Assembly: GCA_022606425.2 (NCBI GenBank)
Contig: JAHDVF020000211.1
Coordinates: forward strand, 2,046,001-2,110,000
Direction of reading: 5' to 3'
DNA length: 64,000 bases
DNA from: Lepidostoma basale
Taxonomy: Eukaryota; Arthropoda; Insecta; Trichoptera; Lepidostomatidae
The notes below the pieces were generated by a model. That model did not search any database, was not told the origin of the DNA, and worked only from the letters and a program-made list of their open reading frames with translations. Position 1 is the stretch's first letter. Every line of letters starts with the position of its first letter. The position numbers and the translations under genes are program-made. Below are positions 20,561 through 31,374 of the stretch, piece by piece.

Positions 20561-21174
20561 TTTGTTAACTTATTAAGATACTATCAAAGAACAACGAGAA
20601 TCGAAATAGGACGAATTCGTAGCACCAAAACGTAAACAAATGAACGTTCTAACAATATATTGTGCAATTTAAAGCGAATTCCTTTTTTTAAATTTTGAAT
20701 CATTTTCGTCATCTCGGCGTATTTATCTTGTCTATGCTGAGTCAGAAGTACCTACTCAGAATGGCTTTGATACATTTCTGTAAATTCTTTGTCACAATAT
20801 AATCTTATCTCTGTAATAGGCAGACACATAGGCATTGACCCACAGCATTCTTAATTGGTCGACAGGTGTAAAATGACAATTAGTTTTCTATGATTGTGTG
20901 CACTTCCGTTAATAATTAGAAAGCGCATTCTAAAATTAGTAACACTTCCCGGGTGATTAAATCTACATCTAACTCTAGTGCAAGACTATTTGATTTTCTA
21001 TAAATATGAAAATATAATTTCTTAGCAACGGCACTCGAATCGACATTCAGTTGTTATGAAACAATTTAATTCACTCATTCATTAATTTTAATATTTTGAT
21101 CTTATTATTTAATATGAAAAATACTAATAATTTTATTACTGCTAAAATTTTAAACACTTATAATAACACAATTT
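20561..21174. other. AT-rich spacer
   Basis: No frame, RNA or repeat recognised. Confidence 0.4.
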
Positions 21175-21305
21175 CTTTTTATTCACTCAGAGTGTGTTTC
21201 GCCAACCGATGTTGGCTTCATCAGGTATTAAAATAAATATCTGATCATGCCAACATGAGTTGGCGAAACAGCTGTCGCGACACTCGAAGTGAATAAAAAT
21301 AAATT
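21175..21305. mobile_element. Foldback element with two opposed hammerhead-like cores
   Basis: Outer arms TTTTTATTCACT / AGTGAATAAAAAT. Minus strand: CTGATGA (21218-21224), a stem II of GCCAAC/GTTGGC type, GAAA (21197-21200). Plus strand: CTGATCA (21241-21247), stem II GCCAAC/GTTGGC, GAAA (21265-21268), palindromic stem III ACAGCTGT, then C. The plus core has G>C at an invariant position and neither copy has a good stem I, so both are probably inactive. The element looks like an inverted dimer of a ribozyme-bearing repeat. Confidence 0.5.
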
Positions 21306-21324
21306 GTTTTGGACTTGGACTTGG

Positions 21325-21445
21325 ATCTTCTGGCTTACAGAGGTTCAGCTCATGTGGCTATTCCTCTTACGTCTCATGGGAACATTGTTGGAAGGTGATT
21401 TGGTGGGTTGTTAGTTTATGCGGGGGCATGATTTGTGTGACCCGG
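21325..21445 (+). repeat. Repeat J, copy
   Basis: CTTCTGGCTTACAGAGGTTC, TGGCTATTCCTCTTACGTCT, GGGAACATTGTTGGAAGGTG and GGCATGATTTGTGTGACCCG match 14370-14485 and the foldback core at 2590-2720. No boundary repeats found. Confidence 0.5.
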
Positions 21446-21753
21446 AGTGTTCCTCTGAAGGAGGATCGATTTTGGGCGCTTGTGGCGGCTGGAGGTGTTT
21501 GGGTCGTAATTTGAGAGGTCTTTTATTGTGAGGTTAGGATGTGAAGGGAGTCCGATATTATAACAGTATTTTAAAATTTAACAGTAATAATGTTAAAGTA
21601 TCATAGTGTTTAGGCCAAAACAATGGATTATTTAATAATTTTATTATACATCATAGTAAAAATATTATAATATTTAAAAAATTAACGATAAAAATATTTC
21701 GTATAATTTTGTATTTTTTTAACCCATTAAAAATTAGGCACTTAAGTACTTAC

Positions 21754-21916
21754 CCAAATTATTATTTTCCTGGGCATCTTCACACCTGCCTACAACCCTG
21801 ATGATGGCCCTTCCAGCCAGTCTAGTGCAAATCATCATAGCTCCCATACGAGGATCGACCTCTGTGTTGTTAGCTTGGCTGGTTATGTCGTTTCCGAACT
21901 GAGACGGCGGCTTCAT
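21754..21916 (-). CDS. First coding exon, possible LRRC20-like leucine-rich-repeat protein
   Basis: The minus-strand ATG at 21916 opens a 54-codon frame, MKPPSQFGNDITSQANNTEV to CEDAQENNNL, followed by a strong GTAAGT donor (21748-21753). The exon ends in phase 1 with G. The segment RLAGRAIIRVVGRCEDAQEN followed by NNNL(D) resembles the N-terminus of LRRC20-type proteins just before the first leucine-rich repeat. The split codon G| would give the Asp of an LDLS-type motif if the next exon begins AC or AT. That assignment is from memory of the family and tentative. No downstream exon was found between here and position 1, so the rest lies outside or behind a very long intron. The GC-rich sequence immediately upstream fits a promoter. 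Confidence 0.5.
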
Positions 21917-22560
21917 CTTCTATGGATTCCTTTTTCAAAATCACAAAAAATAAAACAATCGAACAACGGACGTTTGACAGTTCTTTCGTAAAACGCTCTT
22001 ATTTTTGTCGAGTTATCACAAAGAGCACATTTAAAACACGGGGAGAATCGTTTTGTCTTTGTTTATTTTGTCTTCTTTTGTTATTTTTGCTTTCTAGTCT
22101 GTCACGCACAAACACGCGAATGACATTCAAAATAACTTTTCTCAGAGCACAGAACGCACAGTTGTTGTCTATTGCCGCCCAATCAGTCACGCACTGTTTT
22201 AGCGGAAGACTTTTTGAATTTTTTTTAACGAAAACACAATTATCACTTTCACCGCTGCGTCCGCGTTTTCCCGCTGGAACTGGCGTTCGTTTTTCGAACA
22301 GCTGTCAAACGTCAAATGTAGGAAAAGTGCGCCATGCAGACTGGCTTTATACGTTCGCGAGGAGAGCGAGACGGGGAGATGCGCGCGCACTGGACTTCCG
22401 TATCGCGCCTTGTCTCGGACAAAGATCTGGCGCTGGGGAGGGAGCGAGACGCGAACAACAACATTTCCCACCACCGGGCACGTGGCTTTGTTTTGTTTTT
22501 CTTTTAGCGCGCGAAAAGTGCGTACTTCGTTTTTTGATTCCGTTCCAGAAATAGCAGAAT
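21917..22560 (-). promoter_or_regulatory. CpG-rich promoter/5' UTR candidate
   Basis: GC content and CpG density rise sharply (for example GATGCGCGCGCACTGGACTT near 22378 and GCGTCCGCGTTTTCCCGCTG near 22258) compared with AT-rich flanks. It lies directly upstream of the minus-strand ATG at 21916. The 210-codon plus-strand ORF here has no family resemblance and is more likely a by-product of composition. Confidence 0.45.
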
Positions 22561-22794
22561 TTTACGACACCAACAACTTGTCTTAAAGTTCAACACATTT
22601 CATATATATCAAATTATGCGATGTTCTAATTATATTCAAACCCAACACGAATACGATATTATACGCATCGCATATCAATAGAATATATTGCGTAAAAGAG
22701 TTATAAATGCGATTCTGTTATTCTGCAAATAAAATTAAAACTATTTAATTATTCCAAAATTTATCAAAAGATTTTACCATTATTAACATGTTTT

Positions 22795-22978
22795 TCCCTG
22801 TATTATCTTATTTTACCCCGTTTACCCCATGTTTTATCCTTTACCCTGTTTTACCATTTTTACCCTGTTAAACCATTTTTACCCTGTTTTACCATTTTTA
22901 CCCTGTTTTACCATTGCTTTTGCCCTGTTTTCCTACAGATTTTTACAGTAGTTTACCCTATTTGACCCTGTATTATTC
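22795..22978. repeat. Minisatellite, ~19-bp unit
   Basis: About eight degenerate units of TTTTACCCTGTTTTACCAT type. Units in the centre (22850-22920) are nearly identical and decay outward. No ORF or structural RNA. Confidence 0.8.
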
Positions 22979-22989
22979 GTATTTATTAA

Positions 22990-23330
22990 AAAATAATAAT
23001 AATAATATGGACGGTGTTCAATATAAATGCATACTCGTATACCGAATAATTCGAATAAGTTGGCGAATTTATATATCTAGGTAGAACGTTTAACAAGAGA
23101 CGAAAAAAAATATTAAAAACTTCGAAAGAAGTGCTGGAAAAAAATTGGAATATATCGAATGGAACAAATATAGCAGTGCATAATAGTGTTCTAATTCCAA
23201 CCCTTGTCAATGAGAATGAAGCACGGATCTGGCAGGAAATGGATTAATATATTGTAGAAATAAGATCACTTAGAAGAATCTGCATAAATTCAATGCATGA
23301 TATTATACCGATCAAAGAAATGTATTATTT
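22990..23330 (+). mobile_element. LINE family A, heavily decayed
   Basis: Matches family A weakly: a GAATTTATATATCTAGGTAG start (E-F-x-Y-L-G-R), TAGTGTTCTAATTCCAACCC (SVLIPTL) and AGATCACTTAGAAGAATCTG (RSLRRI). Confidence 0.5.
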
Positions 23331-23504
23331 AAAAAAAAGAAGAAAAAAAATTGCTGCCTGTTATAAGTACAGACGTTTTTGAAACATAGTTTTTTCAAAT
23401 TAGTATTTTATTTTCATTCTTAACCGCTCTCCAAGAGACTTCAATCGCCCACATATCTTACAACATGAATCAAGAATGGATATCATCAGACTCCTCTAAA
23501 TTGA

Positions 23505-23690
23505 ACTATATAAACAGCGAGGTCCAGCTGTCCCTCCATCACTTAGGCGGTATTCCAGGTGGGCGTTGTCCGGAGGGGATTTCATAAGCGGCTGTAAGCA
23601 AGTCTGTCACCATCCATTCTGGCTACATGGTCCCTCCAGTATCTTCTTCTGGATTTACTCCACCGAATAATATCCTCTAGAAGAAGATTT
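23505..23690 (-). mobile_element. LINE tail, family D2
   Basis: The plus strand has GGTCCAGCTGTCCCTCCATC, GTGGGCGTTGTCCGGAGGGG and TACATGGTCCCTCCAGTATC, the reverse of the WRDHVARMDGDR..YTAAYEIPSG block seen at 54640-54935. Confidence 0.7.
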
Positions 23691-23692
23691 CG

Positions 23693-23763
23693 GCTGGTGG
23701 TCTAGGGGATAGAACGCTTGGCTCCTGATCCAGGGGACATGGGTTCGAGCCTAGACACGACCA
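23693..23763 (+). pseudogene. tRNA-like sequence, degenerate
   Basis: CTGGTGG...CGACCAG can form an acceptor stem with one mismatch, and GGGTTCGAGCC is a B-box-like T-arm. The anticodon stem has a mismatch and the T stem pairs poorly, so a working tRNA is unlikely. It may be a tRNA pseudogene or a SINE head of another family. Confidence 0.4.
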
Positions 23764-24224
23764 GATTCCTTCTTCATAATAATGAGCTATTTTCTGCTCA
23801 TATTGAAGATTGTAAAATAAATTGATTTAAAAATCTTTGATGTTAGTCTTTTTAAAAGAAAAAATAAATTAAAAAAAGAAATACGTCTTTTTCGAAGTTG
23901 CAAAAATCGAGGGACATACATAGTGTCGGATTAGCTTTCATATTATTGTCTACATTTATAAAGAAATAGCGTGGTGCTTATTGAAATTGATCTAATTTAT
24001 CTCCGATCTAAATTTTAACATTTTATAATGCTGAACAATATAACAAGTAGCCCGACTTGTGCTCAACGGAGCGCATGACTCTTTTGGAGAGCAGCCATAT
24101 TTTAAGTTCTAAAATGGGCTTTGTATGTCCTAATTTTTTTATTACAAACATTTAGCACAAGTATCTCAGAATGAGATTAATGCGCTGCCGCCGTCCGCCC
24201 GGGAGCAGCAAAGCGAACTTTCAT

Positions 24225-24460
24225 TATCAATTCAACAAGTTTTGAATTGAATACCGCTTTAATGACATTATAACAAATAGAATCATGAACTCATGAATTC
24301 AACAGGTTTTGAATTTCAAGACCACTTTAATGGTATTATGACCATAGGAATCCCTAAGCATCTGGAGAAGCAAAGCAAAGTATCAGTATGGATACCTCAA
24401 TTCTACGGGTTTTGAATTTGAAGACCACTTTTATGACATTATGACAATCGGAATGATCAA
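24225..24460. repeat. Diverged repeat, three units of ~57 bp
   Basis: Three copies of AATTC.AC..GTTTTGAATT followed by GACCACTTT.ATG.(C)ATTATGAC begin near 24231, 24296 and 24398; the last two are separated by unrelated sequence. No function inferred. Confidence 0.6.
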
Positions 24461-24559
24461 GATACCGTGGACAGAATAGTGACGAATGTGGTGAGACGCG
24501 TGAGAACGAATCGTCAGCTGCTTTATTTTTCAACGTCAATTTTTGCATTCTTGTTCTAC

Positions 24560-24990
24560 GTATTATTGGCGTGTCGTTTATAACACTACTATCAAGCCAG
24601 TGATCACATATGGAGTCGTGGACGATATCTCTTAAAGAACATCAATTAATCTACTGGTTTGAGAACAGATAATCTTAAGAATGATCCTGGGACCCAGACC
24701 TGTAGTTGCAACGGGAACTTGGAGGCATAGGTGCAAACAATAGATTCGTACAATGACCCAGCAGCCCTTTATAAAGAGCACCGTGAGAGCCGGTCGCCTA
24801 GCATTGATTGGCTATGTATCAAGACCCTAATACGCATCAAGACCGACCGGAGTAAGACCTCTAGGATGGCCTAGACAGCCCCTCATGGATAATGGATTGG
24901 GCAAATCGGAACACTAAGGGCCAAAGGCACGCAGTGCTTGAAAAATGACACTAAAACTCTTCAATAGTTGTATGGCCATAGGAAGTAATT
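24560..24990 (+). mobile_element. LINE tail, family H
   Basis: Forward fragments TTIKPVITYGV, EQIILRMILGPRPVVATGTW, RAGRLALIGYV and RPLGWPRQPLMDN, ending SCMAIGS. The same tail is present reversed at 37110-37505. Stops break the frame. Confidence 0.65.
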
Positions 24991-24999
24991 AAGTTCGTG

Positions 25000-25317
25000 T
25001 CATTGATGTAAGGAAATGATACCTAGGTCACCATGTGTCCAGGTTTGACGATGACAATGGCGATCGTGGACGAGCATTAAGTTATTTTTATTAGTGACAA
25101 TGCGTGTGAAGTTATTTTGGCAAACATTCTAGGAAAGATATGGAGTGAGCAGTCCAGATACAGTGACGATACACTGACCCCGTGTGTGGGCGTTTGCCCG
25201 TGGTACCTGCCTATAAAGACAGGGCTGTTCAAATGTGAACATCATTTTATTTTTAAAAACTGAAAATCAAGCAGCAAAAGAAGATGTTTCGTTTGTTTTA
25301 AAATTTACAATGTTCGA
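25000..25317. other. Spacer, nothing recognised
   Basis: No supported features. Confidence 0.4.
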
Positions 25318-25700
25318 TTAAGACCTATATGATGAAGTGCGAGCACAAACCAATAAAACGACAGCCATAGCTGGCTGCTTGAGCGACACCATTTGGAGGA
25401 ACAATTCATCGTTCTCCACGGTTGTGGGTCTGCATGTGACTGAAGAGCCCGATCCTGGACCCACAAATTCTGGGGCATCTGGGGCAGGGGAAGGCGCTTG
25501 TAATGGAGCCGTCACCGTCTCCTAGTGGTCTCTCCTTTCTCCTTCTCCTTTCTGCGACATCGTCTCTGCGCTGTGCTTCAAAGTCCTGCGTGCCTTTATG
25601 TACTGCTGTTCTCCACCTAGGTCTGTCTTCTGCAGTCTTTTCCCAGCAATCACAGTCGATGCAAGTCTTTTGTAGGTTTAGGATAAGGCATGCGTCCGTC
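25318..25700 (-). mobile_element. LINE C-terminus with zinc-finger-like end
   Basis: The minus frame reads DCDCWEKTAEDRPRWRTAVH, then GTQDFEAQRRDDVAERRRRK and AFPCPRCPRICGSRIGLFSH, then MQTHNR. The 'edR..WR..v..G...FE..R' block followed by one C..C...(F)..RIGL.SH..TH finger is a common terminal arrangement of arthropod and flatworm LINEs. It should not be read as a host zinc-finger gene. Confidence 0.7.
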
Positions 25701-26010
25701 CCACCATGACGTATGGAATAGAGAGACGATACCAATAGGACTAAGAAGCTTTTTAGAGTAGCAGAGTTGCGAACCCTACGCTCCATCGCAGGCAGAACCC
25801 TCAGAGATCGGATCAGAAATGAAATGATAAGGTCTGTCTGTGGTGTTGAGGATATAGTAAGATGGGAAAGAAGCAGAAGGCGCTTTTGGAGAGATCATGT
25901 GGACCGCATGGAGAATACACGAACTGCATTTTTTTTTTAATTAGAACACCCCAGCAGCAAGAGATTACCAGAAAGGCCGAAGAGATGGAGAGATGGCTGG
26001 ACATCATTAT
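25690..26010 (+). mobile_element. LINE tail, family D
   Basis: Starts ACVRPTMTYGIERRYQ-like, continues KLFRVAELRTLRSIAGRTLR after frameshifts, then a WERSRRRFWRDHVDRM-type block. It overlaps the opposed LINE end at 25690-25700. Confidence 0.65.
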
Positions 26011-26029
26011 CCCAGGACAACTCACCGTC

Positions 26030-26350
26030 ATAAACAGGTAAAATTCAAGGATTAATTGTATCTCAATAGAGACGAAGATGCAAATCGGGAACAGAATATG
26101 GTAATCGAGGTGTTTACAGGACTTATGACCTGTCATTGGTTGGGTTAAGCGCACGCTTTATGTAACACAACACACCCCATTCCACCCTTCTTACGACCAC
26201 CATGTCTGACAATTTTTTGAAAGTTGTATATATGCTACTATACATAGTTACAACACCACACTTCACATGTTATATTTCAATCTACACACTAGCGCCATCT
26301 ATGAAGATTGAATTAAGCACTAAGTAGAAGACATTTTTATTAACGAAATG
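26030..26350 (+). repeat. Repeat O, single arm
   Basis: GGATTAATTGTATCTCAATA, GACTTATGACCTGTCATTGG, CTTCTTACGACCACCATGTC and TACACACTAGCGCCATCTAT match one arm of the palindrome at 32921-33398. Confidence 0.65.
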
Positions 26351-26449
26351 TGAAAGGCTACCGCCATTAACGTATTGCTAGATAACGCCTGGATGTGTCA
26401 CTCCAATTTATATGCTATTTTTAACTTGGACCAGTTTTTGTTTTTTCAC

Positions 26450-26555
26450 AACATTTTCAATGTATACAAATACTTGTAGACGAATACTGGATTTTACCCA
26501 TTGCGGGTTATCATTTTCGAGGATTAATTGTATCTCAATAGAGACGAAGATCTTT
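26450..26555 (+). repeat. Repeat O fragment
   Basis: AATGTATACAAATACTTGTA, CGAATACTGGATTTTACCCA and GGATTAATTGTATCTCAATA match 32855-32945. Confidence 0.6.
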
Positions 26556-27104
26556 ATTAAAATAGATTTTAATTATTTTCGAAAAATATATTAATATGAA
26601 TGAGTCTAATACATTGAACTAGGCTGAATGAAACACAGTACAGAGTGAGTCATTGATTTTGGTGCGGGTCTGTGTTAAATCTCTCGTCCTAGCAGACTTC
26701 TTAAATTTTACGGGAAGTGTATATACACGGTGTTCCATAATCACAGCTGAAAACAACCACGAAGTAGTCACCTTTTAATCATATTACAGAGAGCCAGAGC
26801 TAATAAAGAGCTGTTTTCGAGTGTGAAGTTTATTAACTCATTCATCGCCACATGTTTGTAGAAACAGCGCGCCGGTAAGCCACGTATTTTCTCCCAAACT
26901 ATCTAAAAATATCGATCCTTTTCGGTTTGTTAATATTTTAAAATATTCATAGATGTCGTTGTGAAAAAATCGGAATTAATTTTGAAATACATCTTTCGAA
27001 TATTGCGAAGCGCGCACAGCTGCGCTTATGGCGATCGTCTACGTAGAGCGCACATGTGTGCTTACGGCGATCATCGGGTTAAAGACTCATATTTGGGTCA
27101 CGTG
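26556..27104. other. Spacer, nothing recognised
   Basis: No supported features; a short GC-richer patch lies at 27000-27070. Confidence 0.4.
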
Positions 27105-27385
27105 CTAAAAACTAACTAACTAACTAACCATCACGCCGTCTCCCCGGATGGGTAGTCAGAAAGAATGGAACGCCACACTGTTCTGTCCTGACATACTTCT
27201 CTCGGTTCCTATACATTCATACATCGCGTCATGCACGCACATCGATTTCTCCGACTCCTCACGTGACCGATATTTAATATTTGATTGATTTGATCCATGT
27301 TTTCCTCGGTCTTCCTCTATTTCTAGCTCCGTTCACGTCGTTTACCTTCACCTTCACCTTCTTTACCATTTTGTCTTCACACATT
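27105..27385 (-). mobile_element. LINE family A 3' end
   Basis: The plus strand begins with a (CTAA)n array and CATCACGCCGTCTCCCCGGA, and continues through the reverse of the ACMTRCMNV and GRPRKTW blocks. Confidence 0.75.
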
Positions 27386-27439
27386 AAACACATACCTTCA
27401 TATTTTTTGTTTCTTGAACAATGATGTAAAACTCCATAT

Positions 27440-27550
27440 TAAATAATTTATACGAATGAAAACGTCAGTTTTCTAGAAGTTTTATTATATTTTATAGGAA
27501 TGACATGTTTCGCCCTTCTAAGGTATTATCAAATGTCTGACGTTTCGTTT
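27440..27550 (-). mobile_element. Single arm of the GTTTCGCCC foldback family
   Basis: TACGAATGAAAACGTCAGTT, TTCTAGAAGTTTTATTATAT and GACATGTTTCGCCCTTCTAA match the left arm at 36425-36520. Reversed, it holds the decayed hammerhead-like core TTGATAA, GCC/GGGC, GAAA, CATGTC. Confidence 0.6.
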
Positions 27551-27579
27551 GTAGTATCACGTTTAGATTATTGTAACGG

Positions 27580-28135
27580 AATTTCATTTTCATTCATTTC
27601 ATTATATTTATTTATAAAAATCACAAACATTACAATTCATTTCATCGTTTGCAATTACATAATAAGAATTTATAAAATAAACATTAATAGCGTGCATGAC
27701 ACGATATATGAATGTTGAGGAAGCGAGAGAAATATGTAAGGAAAGAAAAGTGTGGCAGTCCAAAAATAATTTTCTGCCTACCCCTTCGGGGAGACCGCGT
27801 GATGGTTAGTTAGTTAGTTAGTTATCATTAATAAAACCTACAGAGTAAGAATTAGAAAGAATCATAACATTGATATTCACACTATCACGAAATATGTTGA
27901 CTTCCGAGGCGACCCGATTAAGCAATGAGTTTGCTCTACCCACAGGCACAACCATTGCCAGGTTGGTTATGCAGCGTGGCAAATAAGACAATATGTGCTC
28001 TGTTTAACGAAGATGATCAGGGATAAATAGACCTACACCACTCAGGACATCCGAGTTATGTATATGGTCGCCAATCAGCTGAAAGAAGTGAACTCCCAAG
28101 TGAATAATCCTCCGTCTCTCCAATGATTGGTAGCT
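27580..28135 (+). repeat. Repeat L, split by a LINE tail
   Basis: 27580-27686 and 27840-28135 together match 11300-11690. The gap holds a family A tail. An extra right-hand part (GTATATGGTCGCCAATCAGC) resembles the reversed region at 59265-59290, so the full repeat is longer than 390 bp. Confidence 0.6.
27687..27825 (+). mobile_element. LINE family A 3' end inserted in repeat L
   Basis: GCGTGCATGACACGATATAT to GACCGCGTGATGGTTAGTTA with a four-unit GTTA tail. A clean short insertion. Confidence 0.75.
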
Positions 28136-28649
28136 TTGCATATCTAGTTAGAATTCAGTCGGAAAGAGCCACGGGTAATAACCGGCAGCGTTCAACACCG
28201 CATCAAATACAGCGAGAATCAAACGCGTTGTTGATTATATACCCGAGTTAAAGGACCAGAATGATAACGCCTTAGACAGGCGAATCTCGTCATTTCCATA
28301 AAATGTAAAAAAAATCTAGAAACAGACGTTTACATTCATATTATTTATTTCATTATTTTTGGAACACCGTGTACCTTTAGTTCTGGCTTCTTTATAACGC
28401 TATTCTTAGTAAGGTCTGCTCTGCAAGTTTTTGGATTCAAATTTTCTCTTTGTAAGTAGAAAGGTCATATGAAGGCTGCTGTACGTAGCGAAATTCTTCT
28501 TTATTTTGCACCTTGGTCATGTCAATAAAATTAACAGTGCTATAAGATAATTAATAATTTTATATAATAATCCTACGTTATGTACTGTATAAGTACTATT
28601 TTAAGTTAAGTTTAAGTTAATAATTAAAAAAATACATAGAAGTAATCAA
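28136..28649. other. Spacer, nothing recognised
   Basis: No supported features. Confidence 0.4.
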
Positions 28650-28915
28650 TGGTGTTCTTGTTATGTATGGAAATGAAGAAAGGAACTGGAATACATGCAG
28701 TGGAAATGAGATATCTTAGACGAATGTGGTAAATCTATATAACACAGATATAACAAATTAATACAACTATATCTTTTACAGATTTATCACACATTCTCGT
28801 AAGACATCTCTTTTCTACTTAATTTATTATACTTCCGTCCTTCTTTTGCCAGTTCTATGCTTCACTTCCTTCCATACATAACAAGAACACAATTGTGCAG
28901 TGCAATCTTAGCTTT
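28650..28915. mobile_element. LINE family A pieces in inverted arrangement
   Basis: 28655-28740 (+) has GGTGTTCTTGTTATGTATGG and ATGAGATATCTTAGACGAAT. 28780-28915 (-) carries the same stretch reversed (TTCCATACATAACAAGAACA). The two face each other across ~40 bp, and the minisatellite follows immediately. Confidence 0.65.
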
Positions 28916-28939
28916 TTTGGATAGACGACAACAATGAGA

Positions 28940-29835
28940 TGATATGAATGTGAATGACAACAATGTCGATGATGACAATGATGCCGATGTTAAGAATTAT
29001 AACAAAATCGGCGATAAAAATGTCGAAAACAATGTTAATGATAGAAATGTAGATGATAACAAAGTCGATGATAATGATGTCGATGATAACAATGATAGCA
29101 ATATCGATAACAATGTCGATGTTAATAGTGTCTATGATAATAATGTCGATGGTAACAATGCCGATGATAACAATGTCGATGTTTACAATGTCGATGATAA
29201 TGATGTCCTTGATAACAATGTCAACAACAATGTCGATTATAACAGTGTTTATGATAATCATGTCAGTGGTAACAATGCCGATGATAACAATGATGTCGAA
29301 GGCAACGATGTCGATGATAACGATGTCGATGCTAACAATTTCGATGATAATGGTGTTGATGATAACAATAACGATGATAACGATGTCGACAATAACAATA
29401 ATATCTGTGGTAACAATGCTGATGATAACAACAATGTCGATAATAACAATATCGATAACAATGTCGATGTTCAAAATGTCGATGATAATGATGTTGATGA
29501 TAACATTGACGGTGATCACGATGTCGATGATTACAATAATGTCGATGATTACAATAATGCCGATGATAACAATGTCTGTGAAAATGATATCAGTGGTAAC
29601 AATGCCGATGATAAGAATCATGTCGAAGACAACAATGTTGATGATAACAATAACGATAACAATGTCGATGTTAACAATGTCGATGATAACAATGTCGATG
29701 ATAAATAACAATGTAGATGATAACAACGTCTGTGATAATAATATCGGTGTTGAAAATGCCGTTGATAACAATGATGTCGAAGACAACAATGACGATGATC
29801 ACAATGTCGATGATAACAGTATCGCTGTAAACTTC
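28940..29835. repeat. Large minisatellite, GATGATAACAATGTC type
   Basis: About 0.9 kb of degenerate units of 9 to 15 bp built from GATGATAAC and AATGTC blocks. All units are multiples of three, so open frames run through both strands (254 and 274 codons plus, 293 minus), giving D/N/V, M/T/I/S and I/V/D repeats. None has a credible start or flanking exon. I treat the frames as artefacts of the unit length, not as genes. Confidence 0.85.
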
Positions 29836-29839
29836 ATCT

Positions 29840-30250
29840 TCCTTCCCCTGCCTTTCATCGGGCTCCTTTGGGTCTAGATTCGCCATTATTGCGAATGTTT
29901 TTTCTCTCTGATTCGGTAGTATTGTTACTATTCGGTCAAGTGTTTCTCTGAGTGATAGCATGAGTGTATTATGCAGATGTGTGGCGCACGCCAGCCTGTT
30001 TATTATGCAACTAGGAAGTAGAGTCGTCGTGTGCCATGAGGTGCCAGCCATCATCCAATAAACACATTTTAACGTCCAACACTTGGGTTGCTCCATACAC
30101 CATCGCGTAGAACATCTCGAAGCACGCGTAGAACGCGTAGTCTGCATATTTATGAAGTTAATGCCATTTACGACTTTATATTGACGGCAATTGATGAAAA
30201 TCCATTGATTTCATTGCTCGATATACAATCGTTCATTCGATTAATAATAA
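29840..30250. other. Unique-looking GC-richer segment
   Basis: Sequence composition is higher in GC than the flanks, and the minus strand has frames such as YACFEMFYAMVYGAT (near 30100), but stops interrupt every long frame. Could be a decayed gene fragment; nothing recognised. Confidence 0.3.
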
Positions 30251-30254
30251 TAAT

Positions 30255-30720
30255 TACGATTATTACCTTATGTATGGAAGCGATGCATGGAACTGGCAAA
30301 AGAAGGATGAAAGTAGAATAAATGCAGTAGAAATGAGATCTCTTAGACGAATGTGTGGATACTCTGTGTATGATAGAGTGTCGAATGAAAATATAAGAAG
30401 TGAATGCGGTGCCAATGATGGTGTCATGAACAAATTAATGAAAGGATCATTAAGATGGTTTGGACATATGGAAAGAACGAATGAAGAAAGAATGGTAAAA
30501 AAGTTATATGTTAATGATGTAAATGGAACCAGAAATAGAGGAAAACCGAGGAAAACGTGGCACGATCAAATAAATCAAATATAATGTCGGCCACCCGAAG
30601 AGTCAGAGAAATCGACGTGCGTGCATGACACGATTTATGAATGTTATTGAAACGAAAGAAGTATGTCAGGAATAAAAGTGTGACAGTCCATTCTTTCTGC
30701 CTACCTCTGTTAGTTAGTTA
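30255..30720 (+). mobile_element. LINE family A, well-preserved tail
   Basis: One 104-codon frame covers [57 protein letters not shown] and RGKPRKTWHDQINQI. The C-terminal block and the GTTA tail follow after a frameshift at about 30585. Confidence 0.85.
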
Positions 30721-31095
30721 TTAGGCTAATTTGTATAGCGCCTTTTTCGTAAATAACTCACCTCAAGGGCGCTTAGCCCTCCACTCAAAAAATAATTGTT
30801 TTTTGCACTATTTTTTTTTGTCACATTTTTTATTAATTTTTAATATTTTTAAATATTTTGATGACTGAATTATGAACTTCTGAGGATCATTTCAATGATC
30901 ATATCATAGTCGGGTTTTTTTCTTTCCTTTTTTTTTACAAAAATGGATATTGTACAGTTAAAGTCTAAAGCGACGATATGTTCATGTGTGTATCTCACAC
31001 AGTAAAATAATGATACAGTTGGTCGCCAAACTCCGATTATTCTGTCAATCATTTGAGAGGTACATTTTTGTAGTGTTAGTTGTAAAGTTATGAAC
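30721..31095. other. AT-rich spacer
   Basis: Nothing recognised. Confidence 0.4.
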
Positions 31096-31099
31096 AAAA

Positions 31100-31345
31100 T
31101 AATGATTATTAAGATGGTTTGGAAGTGGCGGTGGGCTGGCCATATCTGTCGGAGAACCGACAGCCGATGGGGAAGACGGGTTCTGGAGTGGAGACCGCGT
31201 ACAGGATTCTGTAGAGTTGGACGTCCCCCTGCCCGCTGAACCGACGATCTGAAGAGGATTGCTGGACATGGATGGATGGGAGCGGCAATGGATAGGAAGC
31301 GGTGGCAGGCTTTGAGAGAGGCCTACATTCAGCAGTGGATGACAG
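31100..31345 (+). mobile_element. RTE-type LINE tail
   Basis: WRWAGHICRRTDSRWGRRVL, RTGFCRVGRPPAR, TDDLKRIAGHGWMGAAMDRK and REAYIQQWM; nearly the same as 20130-20350. Family A fragments flank it. Confidence 0.75.
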
Positions 31346-31374
31346 ACGGCTGATGATGATGATGAAGATGGTTT

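Noticed and set aside
21922..22554. 210-codon plus-strand ORF
   Set aside because: It lies in the CpG-rich region upstream of a minus-strand exon, has low-complexity hydrophobic and Arg-rich parts and resembles no family; likely chance openness.
23693..23763. Functional tRNA
   Set aside because: Anticodon and T stems contain mismatches; kept only as tRNA-like pseudogene.
25406..25786. C2H2 finger in a 126-codon minus ORF, possible zinc-finger gene
   Set aside because: The finger follows the standard LINE C-terminal block (DRPRWR...FEAQRR), so it belongs to a retrotransposon.
28908..29877. Three ORFs of 254-293 codons
   Set aside because: All are produced by a minisatellite whose units are multiples of three; no start context, splice sites or non-repeat domain.
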